Of a stretch of 64,000 nucleotides of DNA, positions 33,230-43,700 are shown piece by piece. The notes under the pieces are model-generated. The model was not told the origin of the DNA and did not search any database. It saw nothing but the letters and a program-made list of their open reading frames with translations. Within the stretch, counting starts at the first letter, position 1, and every line of letters starts with the position of its first letter. The translations under genes were made by a program, and so were the position numbers. The stretch spans positions 15,536,552 through 15,600,551 of the forward strand of contig NC_089740.1 in assembly GCF_035083965.1 (NCBI RefSeq), given 5' to 3'. The stretch comes from Branchiostoma lanceolatum (lineage: Eukaryota; Chordata; Leptocardii; Amphioxiformes; Branchiostomatidae).

Positions 33230-35830
33230 TGGCCAATAATAAAGTCTACTCAAAAACTCCGCTTGGTCATGACTCATCTGGAGGAAGAGGGAGATGAACA
33301 TGAAAACAGAGTCCCAGGGGAAGTCTGTCCCTTCGTACACACAGTTTCAGGAAGTGAATATAGTCAGAGTCAAGTTTTCCTTCAAGCCCCGTTTCCATCT
33401 CAAACTCTTGCTCAGTTTTCACTATAAGATATTCGAGAACCAGAAAAATGCATTGATGTGGCCTTAGCAACCATAGACCCTGATAAAGTCCAACACTTTA
33501 GGAGGAAGTAGCAGGCGAGGCAATTTGATTCACATTGTGCTCACACAACAGTGTGGCCCAAGGGCTCTGAAAAAAAGAGATGGGCGCCACCCTAAACTGG
33601 TGCATGTCGGCCCATTCTCCTGCTTCATTGTAGAAAGAAAAGCGCAGACTCGGATCAACCAGGCTTTCCCCAAGCAGCTTACGCGGAGCCCGGGAATTGT
33701 CCCGATTAAATCCGTGTTTTCCCGTTGCCATAGCCTTCAGCCAGACCTAGGGGCTTCTTGTGCACATCCCTTATATGCAGCGTACGGAGGCCCTTTGTTC
33801 GTGCTTTTGTCTCGTCATGGGCGGACGCTTTTCAATGAGGTCATGAGGGTCAAACAAGTAACAAGAGTTAGATTACACGGTTGATGTTCTGACTATAAAA
33901 CACATAAGATATACAGTTGATGGCTAGAAAATAGCAAAATAGATGTCGGCAGCACAGCAGAATACCTTTCTTGTACAATAATTATGTAAGATGAAACTTA
34001 TGACACCTTTTTTTACTTAGCAAGATTCTGTACACTCTTCAGTGGAATTCCTAATAGTGAAACAGTTTCTTACGCACTGTTCTATATTTACAATGAAGGG
34101 ATCACCACATGCCAGTATAGTCAATGCGTCCATTTCGTCATTGTAGGAGTCTTTGTGTCCGTGTGTCTGATGGTGAAATCTTCCAAACTTTCCCAATGAC
34201 CGGTATAACGTTGTTTCCATGCGGGTTGTTACAGACAAAAGAACCTTACAAGGCCGACACTTATGCTTAGATGGCACTGGGAAAGGAAGTAGGGTGTTGT
34301 CTGTTTCTGTTAAGTCCCTTAACTCTTACATAAACAGGTACTTTTGGAAGGCCAGGAAGACAATACAAAGAGTTCACAGAAGTTTGGGTACTGGAAGTAG
34401 GTTGTCTTAACGTATCAAAAGCTGTAACCATGGCGTTCAAAGAAAATTAGGTCAGACACAGTTAGGCGATGACAATAAAGAGGAAGGCCACTAGACTAAA
34501 CTAGTCCCATTTCATTGTGTCTACATTTATATTTAGTTCATTTGCAAATAGAAAAAAGAAGTCATTTGATAACAGCAGGGAAAACAATATACTGGGGATA
34601 CCGGAAACCTACGAGGTTACCCACGCTGAGGTTATAGATATAATCATAACAATTAATGATTTCAATGTGTAATAATCGGATCAAATTGACTATCAAAATC
34701 AACAGAAGTTAAAGAAAACAAAATGCGTAAAACTAATAAGTTACTAATCATCGTACAAAGTAAAAGATTTTATCTTCTGCCGACTTGGCTGAAAGAAAAA
34801 TGTAACACCTCTGCCATGGAAGTAACGACTCCAAATCTGCGACATGCGTGTGAAGGAAGACCGCATCTCCTACGTGATCAATTAAAAATTGCAACATTTG
34901 ACAACATTTGACACATCGGACGTTTGTTGCGCATTCCTACTGACAGATCTAGGTTGTCTTTTGTGTCTCCTATTGTTGGATTTAGAGAATAGGTCTTTGT
35001 TGACAGTTTTACAAGGTTGGGGTTATAGAGAGTCAACTTGTGTCCCAAAGTTACCTGGTTTACACAGAAACGCACCAATTTGAAATACCGAATAATGTTT
35101 GCCTTTTTATTTGGTTCCATATAATTTTTTCCATTATATTATCATTTGGCGTGTTTTCGAGAATCCGATTTATATAATGTACACTCGAACTGGCCGATCT
35201 TGTTCTGTTTCTTGTACCGTGTATAATTCATAGATCAGACATTTGTTACTGTCAATACGATATAGGTTACTGCAGGTCAATAGTTGTGATTTAATCATGT
35301 TGAAGATTGGGACATGCATTGGGCTGTCTCCAAATTTGGGTAAAAAGGCACTTCATAACCTTATACGTAGATCGTGTATTAGCGAATGAAACATATAGTC
35401 TATGGTCAGATATCTCTCTCTCTCTCTCTCCCTCTCTCTCTCTCTATATATATATACATCTATATATATATACATACAAGTTAAGTCCTCCCTTGAGCAA
35501 AACAGACAACTTTACATTCTTGATGCGCATAGACAAACAATATGTACCCAAAGCTATCATTCCAAAAAGAACACCAGGGCAAGTACTTTAGCTAGGTGTA
35601 ATTGTATGAAGTTTCTGTTCATATCTACAATACTTGTATCTATAATGAACTGTTTTTAGGCCAGTAAAAAAATTGGCCGAAATAACGAAACACCTTCATT
35701 GTGTAAGAATAGATATCTGTCATCATTCCGTACATCAACCCCATATTTGGACATTGACGTCAAGGATACCGTGACAACCACAAACCAACCGGTCGGTTGT
35801 TTCTTTTTCTAGAAACGCAGTTTTGTTTGT
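33230..35830. other. Non-coding stretch, no supported gene
   Basis: AT-rich sequence with only short frames. A (TC)n/(TA)n microsatellite lies at about 35410-35480. No splice-bounded exon with family support was found. Confidence 0.5.
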
Positions 35831-36420
35831 GGCGACCACCAACACAGGGCACTTGGAGACTAATCATAATGACAATATGGGGACAGGTTAGTTCTGGGAT
35901 CTGGAATCTTTAGGGATTTTCATTTCTTTCCGTTACCGGACTAATAAATCCAAACTCAGTCCCTAACAACAAACGTCTAATACCAAAGAGCGCTTCCAAC
36001 ATTGGGAAAAAAGTCTGAAATGCCCGCCATTCGGCAACCACCTACACTGGACACTTGAAGACTAATCATAATGACAATATGGGGACAGGTTAGTTCAGGG
36101 ATCTGGAATCTTTAGGGATTTTCATTTCTTTCTGTTACCGGACTAATAAATCCAAACCCAGCCCCTAGCAACAAACGTCTAATACCAAAAGCGTTTCCAA
36201 CATTGGGAAAGGAGGCTGATATGTCCGCCATTCGGCAAAATTGTTTGTGGCATATTGGAGAAAAATAGTGGTGGGAAGATTCCGAGCTAACTCGACGGAG
36301 TGACGAGTGTTTGTTTGTGGCAATCACATATACAGGACACTTGGAGACTAATTATAATGACAATATGCGGACAGGTTATTCTAAGGCTCGGTGGGGTCTT
36401 TTGGGATTTTCGTTTCTCTC
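35830..36420. repeat. Three-unit tandem repeat of about 205-280 bases
   Basis: CACTTGGAGACTAATCATAA, TGACAATATGGGGACAGG, GGGATTTTCATTTCTTT and ACAACAAACGTCTAATACCA recur at about 35.85, 36.05 and 36.33 kb. The third unit is the most diverged. Confidence 0.8.
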
Positions 36421-36714
36421 TGCCTGCTGACGAATAAACCTTGTCCCTAACAACAAAGATCTACCGAAGAGCGTTGCTAATATGGCTTAAGGAAGATGAC
36501 ATATCCTCCGGCTGTTAACCTGGTACATTTTGAGGGAATCGTGGAGGGTGTAGAAAACCGATTTCTTCTGATTCGGTAAGACACTAAAAACACTCACACT
36601 TGCTAGAAAGTTGAGTATCCTTGCAACACCATTGGGGCGGAGACGGAAATACAATTTTAGCAACAGTGTGTCTTCAAATTGACCATTGAAAAGCACATTT
36701 TGCTGTGACGTGCA

Positions 36715-37070
36715 CAATTGCTAGTGGTTTCTATAGACGCTACACACTAACTCATAACCAGGTTATCTACTGCAATAAATGTAAGGATTTCAGTTATGTG
36801 GAGAGCTAAAACGGACCTACTGTAATTGCTTAATTTCGTCCCCACCCTACAGCTGCATTCTTGACTCAGTGTGGGCGCTGTTATTGGTTTCTATGGACAC
36901 TGCACGCTAACTGATAGTCCGTGTTTGTACTGTAATGAATATAAGGATTCAATATTGAGAGCTGAAAAGAACCTACTGTAATTGCTTCATTTCATCCACC
37001 CCAGAGTTGCTAGTGGTTTCTATAGAACCTGCACGCTAAGTGATTGTATACAATGTATGCTCTTCTGAAT
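36715..37070. repeat. Three-unit tandem repeat of about 125-165 bases
   Basis: GTGGTTTCTATAGACGCTAC, ACTGCAATAAATGTAAGGAT and CCTACTGTAATTGCTTnATT recur near 36.72, 36.88 and 37.01 kb. Confidence 0.75.
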
Positions 37071-37599
37071 GAGAATCTACTGAATAGCAAATACTCGACA
37101 TTTCTTAGGATATCGTTGAGATAGGAATTTCCGTTCATGGTAGACAAGACGCGATGCGCATGGGCAAAGGGATGGCACTTTTGTGTATCGACAGGTTTTG
37201 TGCAATTGGAATCTTACAGATACGTCAATGAACAATTGCTGCTTTTCTTGTCTAAAAAGGAGTTGATTGACTTTCTGAACACCCCCAAAGACCGACCTTA
37301 ATTCAGTTGTCAGAAAACAGAAGTCATATGTACATGTATGCAATTAGATAATATGTGCAAATTCCATGAGGAAAATGGTGAGCTTATTCACAAGATCTAA
37401 GCTCTTGGTATTCACGCTAACTTGAATTGAAAATGAAGAAAAAAGGACCGCTTTCAATCACATATAATTTTTCTTACGTATTGGGATTTCCTATGTAGCA
37501 CTATGGCACAGCCGCTGTCTTCACTGCAACTGAAGTTTTCATGCTCTTTGATAAGAACCAACATTTTTCTCCGCTGTGTTTCAGGTGTTGAGGTGAACG

Positions 37600-37741
37600 A
37601 TGATGGAACATGGCGTCACAGAGCGGTGGATGCGGCGCGCCTTCCAGAAGTTCGGCCGTTTCCTCGCGCGACATCCGCACGCGTTCCTCCTCGCCTCGCT
37701 GGTTCTCGCGGGATCTTTAGGGGGAGGACTCTACTTTTTAG
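37600..37741 (+). CDS. PTCHD-like exon 1 (coding): N-terminus and TM1
   Basis: MMEHGVTERWMRRAFQKFGR is followed by RHPHAFLLASLVLAGSLGGG, an amphipathic start then TM1, as is usual in Patched-related proteins. It is preceded by a TTTCAG acceptor at 37579-37584. The donor GTAATC is in phase 1. Confidence 0.85.
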
Positions 37742-40700
37742 GTAATCGACTTTTATTTTCAAGTTCTTGCCCGAGCAATAATTATAACATGTAAGAATGT
37801 ATAAAAAGGTAATGGTGACACGTGCAACGAGTGACTATTCTAAGAACTGCTACGGAAAACAATCTACGCTTTTTGGGTTTGACTTCTTTTTTGGAAGCAG
37901 TGGAAGATGAAGTGTCTCACTTTTTTGCAATGAGTGGGTTTGAAAGGTTTGCAGGGCTCTAGCTTTCTTTTCTTCAGTAAACGTATGCTTGGAAATTGTG
38001 GTGGCTTCTTTAAGTAGCTCTTTTCTTTCCTGATCATTAAAGTGTACGTGAGTAATAGTAAGTACGGAATCTATGAAGACTACCTGTGAGCCAGTGTTTT
38101 CCCAGCGATCAGATCATCAACTTTATATGTTTGCATGATTTCATTTTAGGAAACGAAGGTTCTATCGAGAAGCTCTACACACCTGAAGACGGCCCGGGGA
38201 AGGTAGAGAGGGAATATGTACGGACGAACTTCCCGGTTAACGACTCCGAACACTTCCTCCCCTCCCGGGTGATCACAGCGGGGCGTTACGGGGCTGTGAT
38301 CATCAGGCCCCGAGGGGAAGTCTCGGACAACGCGCTGCACACGGCGGTACTGGACGCCGCCGTCTCTCTACACAATAACATATCGGACTTAGTAACGGAT
38401 GAGCTCGGGTTGAGCTATACAGACGTTTGTGCCAAATGGAAAACCGACTGCGTCATCAGCGGTTTGGACTTGCTAGACTTCATCGCCACAAGTTTTCCTA
38501 ACGTTACGGTTGGCTACCCGTGGACTTCCTTACCGGGAGGTTTAAGAACTTTCAGCGGAGCGATTCTTGGCGACGTAACCCTTAAAGACGAGACGGAAAC
38601 CGTCAAGAAAGTTGGAGCCATCAAACTTATTTACCATCTTCGCTCTTCTCGAGAAGATGACGACAGAAGGAGCGAGGCGTGGGAAGGCGCCTTCCTGGAG
38701 AACATGGCGGTGTTTTCCTCTGACGTCATAGCCGTGACGTGGTCGACGTCACACTCGCTGGAGACGGAGATTGCCGAGATGGCGACACGAGCCGTGCCGA
38801 ACCTGGCGGCCTACACGGTCAGTAGGGCCTTTTTGAATCCCGTCTTTTATTGTTAAAGTAGAAAGAAGTAATAACTAAGCTACTACGAGCAGGCTGATTG
38901 TCATGGGACCCAAGCTCAAAGACAAGAGGGCACAGTTACCATGCTTGTATGTTTGAAACTGCGACAACTAAGTGAACTGTTATGCATGTCTGTGCAAATT
39001 GATGTCAAGGCTGGAAAATGGCAACTTCTTGGTTTAATTATCCATCATGGCGGTCATAGTTGACATCATATAGTCATGTGACGTGTGTGGAAAGCAGTGG
39101 TGGCCCGCATCGTCGACAGATGAAAGCGGCGACAACGATGATGATAGTCAAGTAAGTAAGTGCAACGCTATAATGTATGTCTAATAACATGAAATGTACC
39201 CGTTGATCCAGGTGAGCATGCTGCTGGCGTTCGCGGTGCTGTCGTGCGTGATGCGGGACCCGGTCCGCAGCAAGCCGTTCCTGGGCATGGTGGGCGTGCT
39301 GGGCGCGGGCATGGCCGTCATGGCCACCGTGGGGCTCTTCTCCTACTGCGGGGTCATGTTCAACAACCTGGTGGCCGCCATGCCGTTCCTCATCATAGGT
39401 CAGTGGTTATAGTTTATTTGTCAGTGGTCAAAGTTCAACTGTCATAGGTCAGTGGTCATATCTTATGTTTTAGGTCAGTGGTCATAGTTCATATGTCATA
39501 GGTCAGTTTAGTCATGTTCAGCAACCTGGTTGCTGCCATGACGTTCCTCATCATAGGTCAGTGGTCATAGTTCATATGGTATAGGTCATAGTTCATATGT
39601 CATAGGTCAGCTTAGTCATATTCAGCAACCTGGTGGCCGCCATGCCTTCGCTCACCATAGGTCAGTGGTCATAGTCTATATGCAATAGGTCATAGTTCAT
39701 ATGTCATAGATCAGTTTAGTAATGTTCAATAACCTGGTGGCCCCCATGCCTTCGCTCACCATAGGTCAGTGGTCATAGTTCATATGTCAGTGGTCAAAGT
39801 TCAAATGTCATAGGTCAGTGGTCATATCTTATGTTTTAGGTCAGTGGTCATAGTTCATATGTCATAGGTCAGTTTAGTCATGTTCAACAACCTGGTGGCC
39901 GCCATGCCGTTCCTCATCATAGGTCAGTGGTTATAGTTTATTTGTAATAGGTCATAGTTCATATGTCATAGGTCAGTTTAGTCATGTTCAATAACCTGGT
40001 GGCCGCCATGCCTTCGCTCACCATAGGTCAGTGGTCATGGTTCATATGTCAGTGGTCAAAGTTCAAATGTCATAGGTCAGTGGTCATATCTTATGTTTTA
40101 GGTCAGTGGTCATAGTTCATATGTCATAGGTCAGTTTAGTCATGTTCAATAACCTGGTGGCCGCCATGTCTTTCCTCATCATAGGTCAGTGGTCAAAGGT
40201 CTTATGTTATAGGTCAATGGTCAGAGGTAATGTGTCATAGGTCAGTTAAGTGATGTTCAACAACCTGGTTGCCGCCATGACGTTCCTCATCATAGGTCAG
40301 TGATCATAGTTTATATGTTATGTGTCATAATTCTTATGTCATAGGTCAGTTTAGTCATTTTCAACAACCTGGTGGCCGCCATGCCGTTCCTTATCATAGG
40401 TCAATGGTCATGGTTCATTTAAGGTACATGTTCCCCAGCCATGCCTGGCGGTCGAAGGAGAACCACCGTGCCCACAGTGGAAAACAACCCACTGGCCTCA
40501 AAAAGGCTATGGGACTACCTTTGGCTACCTTTATTTTTACCTTTCTGTCTGTCTTGCCCAGGTGTAGGAGTGGATAACATGTTCCTGCTGCTGGCCGCGT
40601 GGCGCCGGACCAGCCCGCGGCGCAGTGTGGAGGAGCGGGCTTCGCGTGTTGGTGTTGTTTGATGGTTGTTTGATGGTTGTTTGTTTCCCCTCAGGTGTAG

Positions 40701-43700
40701 GAGTAGATAACATGTTCCTGCTGCTGGCCGCGTGGCGCCGGACCAGCCCGCGGCGCAGTGTGGAGGAGCGGGCTTCGCGTGTTGGTGTTGTTTGATGGTT
40801 GTTTGATGGTTGTTTGTTTCCCCTCAGGTGTAGGAGTGGATAACATGTTCCTGCTGCTGGCCGCGTGGCGCCGGACCAGCCCGCGGCGCAGCGTGGAGGA
40901 GCGGGCTTCGCGTGTTGGTGTTGTTTGATGGTTGTTTGATGGTTGTTTGTTTCCCCTCAGGTGTAGGAGTGGATAACATGTTCCTCCTGCTGCTGGCCGC
41001 GTGGCGCCGGACCAGCCCGCGCGGCGCAGTGTGGAGGAGCGGGCTTCGCGTGTTGGTGTTGTTTGATGGTTGTTTGATGGTTGTTTGTTTGTTGCCCCCC
41101 AGGTGTAGGAGTAGATAACATGTTCCTGCTGCTGGCCGCGTGGCGCCGGACCAGCCCGCGGCGCAGTGTGGAGGAGCGGGCTTCGCGTGTTGGTGTTGTT
41201 TGATGGTTGTTTGATGGTTGTTTGTTTCCCCTCAGGTGTAGGAGTGGATAACATGTTCCTGCTGCTGGCCGCGTGGCGCCGGACCAGCCCGCGGCGCAGT
41301 GTGGAGGAGCGGGCTTCGCGTGTTGGTGTTGTTTGATGGTTGTTTGATGGTTGTTTGTTTCCCCTCAGGTGTAGGAGTGGATAACATGTTCCTGCTGCTG
41401 GCCGCGTGGCGCCGGACCAGCCCGCGGCGCAGTGTGGAGGAGCGGGCTTCGCGTGTTGGTGTTGTTTGATGGTTGTTTGATGGTTGTTTGTTTCCCCTCA
41501 GGTGTAGGAGTAGATAACATGTTCCTGCTGCTGGCCGCGTGGCGCCGGACCAGCCCGCGGCGCAGTGTGGAGGAGCGGGCTTCGCGTGTTGGTGTTGTTT
41601 GATGGTTGTTTGATGGTTGTTTGTTTCCCCTCAGGTGTAGGAGTGGATAACATGTTCCTGCTGCTGGCCGCGTGGCGCCGGACCAGCCCGCGCGGCGCAG
41701 TGTGGAGGAGCGGGCTTCGCGTGTTGGTGTTGTTTGATGGTTGTTTGATGGTTGTTTGTTTGTTGCCCCCCAGGTGTAGGAGTAGATAACATGTTCCTGC
41801 TGCTGGCCGCGTGGCGCCGGACCAGCCCGCGGCGCAGTGTGGAGGAGCGGGCTTCGCGTGTTGGTGTTGTTTGATGGTTGTTTGATGGTTGTTCGTTTCC
41901 CCTCAGGTGTAGGAGTGGATAACATGTTCCTGCTGCTGGCCGCGTGGCGCCGGACCAGCCCGCGGCGCAGTGTGGAGGAGCGGGCTTCGCGTGTTGGTGT
42001 TGTTTGATGGTTGTTTGTTGCCCCCCAGGTGTAGGAGTGGATAACATGTTCCTGCTGCTGGCCGCGTGGCGCCGGACCAGCCCGCGGCGCAGTGTGGAGG
42101 AGCGGGCTTCGCGTGTTGGTGTTGTTTGATGGTTGTTTGATGGTTGTTTGTTGCCCCCCAGGTGTAGGAGTGGATAACATGTTCCTCCTGCTGGCGGCGT
42201 GGCGCCGGACCAGCCCGCGGCGCAGTGTGGAGGAGCGGGCTTCGCGTGTTGGTGTTGTTTGATGGTTGTTTGATGGTTGTTTGTTGCCCCCCAGGTGTAG
42301 GAGTGGATAACATGTTCCTGCTGCTGGCCGCGTGGCGCCGGACCAGCCCGCGGCGCAGTGTGGAGGAGCGGGCTTCGCGTGTTGGTGTTGTTTGATGGTT
42401 GTTTGATGGTTGTTTGTTGCCCCCCAGGTGTAGGAGTAGATAACATGTTCCTGCTGCTGGCGGCGTGGCGCCGGACCAGCCCGCGGCGCAGTGTGGAGGA
42501 GCGGGCTTCGCGTGTTGGTGTTGTTTGATGGTTGTTTGATGGTTGTTTGTTGCCCCTCAGGTGTAGGAGTAGATAACATGTTCCTGCTGCTGGCGGCGTG
42601 GCGCCGGACCAGCCCGCGGCGCAGTGTGGAGGAGCGGGCTTCGCGTGTTGGTGTTGTTTGATGGTTGTTTGATGGTTGTTTGTTTGTTTCCCCTCAGGTG
42701 TAGGAGTAGATAACATGTTCCTGCTGCTGGCGGCGTGGCGCCGGACCAGCCCGCGGCACAGTGTGGAGGAGCGGGCTTCGCGTGTTTGTGTTGTTTGATG
42801 GTTGTTTGTTTCCCCCAGGTGTGGGAGTGGATAACATGTTCCTGCTGCTGGCGGCGTGGCGCCGGACCAGCCCGCGGCACAGTGTGGAGGAGCGGGCTTC
42901 GCGTGTTGGTGTTGTTTGATGGTTGTTTGTTTCCCCTCAGGTGTGGGAGTGGATAACATGTTCCTGCTGCTGGCCGCGTGGCGCCGGACCAGCCCCCGGC
43001 GTAGTGTGGAGGGGCGGGCTTCGCGTGTTTGATGGTTGTTTGTTTCCCCTCAGGTGTGGGAGTGGATAACATGTTTCTCCTGCTGGCCGCGTGGCGCCGG
43101 ACCAGCCCGCGGCGCAGTGTGGAGGAGCGGGCTTCGCATGTTGGTGTTGTTTGACGGTTGTTTGTTGCCCCTCAGGTGTGGGAGTGGATAACATGTTCCT
43201 CCTCCTGGCCGCGTGGCGCCGGACCAGCCCGCGGCGCAGTGTGGAGGAGCGGGCGGCGGAAACCTTCGCGGAGGCCGGCGTCTCCATCACCATCACCGCC
43301 ATGACCAACGCGCTCGCCTTCGCCGTAGGAGCAATCACCAGGTAACAAGATTTTCATCATTTTCTAAATTTTTGTAATGAATTTCATTTAGAAAAAATCA
43401 AATACAGGCAAACACATACAATATATTGTACATATACATGTCATGAGCATAAACTGGCCAGAGGCCTTGCGATGGATGGCGTTTCTTAGTTTTCTTTGGA
43501 AGAACATGTACATGAAAGTTTGGTTCTATAGGTAACGCGACTGTCTTTTGGTCTATGATACTTCAGTCGTCAATCTTATAGCATGTTTGGTTTTAAAGTC
43601 GTTAAGTCTTATGACTGGAGGTGATCAAGTTTTAGACAACACTTTATTCGGACATAGGCTGCAATTTTCATCCAACTTTTTGTTTGTTTGTCTAGTCATT

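Noticed and set aside
33525-33884. 119-codon plus-strand frame
   Set aside because: No recognisable domain or splice context; sequence resembles surrounding intergenic DNA.
41365-43072. Long minus-strand frames of 404 and 442 codons (plus shorter ones) over the Patched-like array
   Set aside because: They are antisense to the 133-base tandem repeat. The unit happens to be open on that strand, and the composition (repeated NNHQTT and CCAAGWSG) is an artefact with no family resemblance.
40555-43175. Twenty separate real exons encoding a repeated protein domain
   Set aside because: The copies lack a donor and hit a stop at codon 34, so they cannot be joined as tandem exons.
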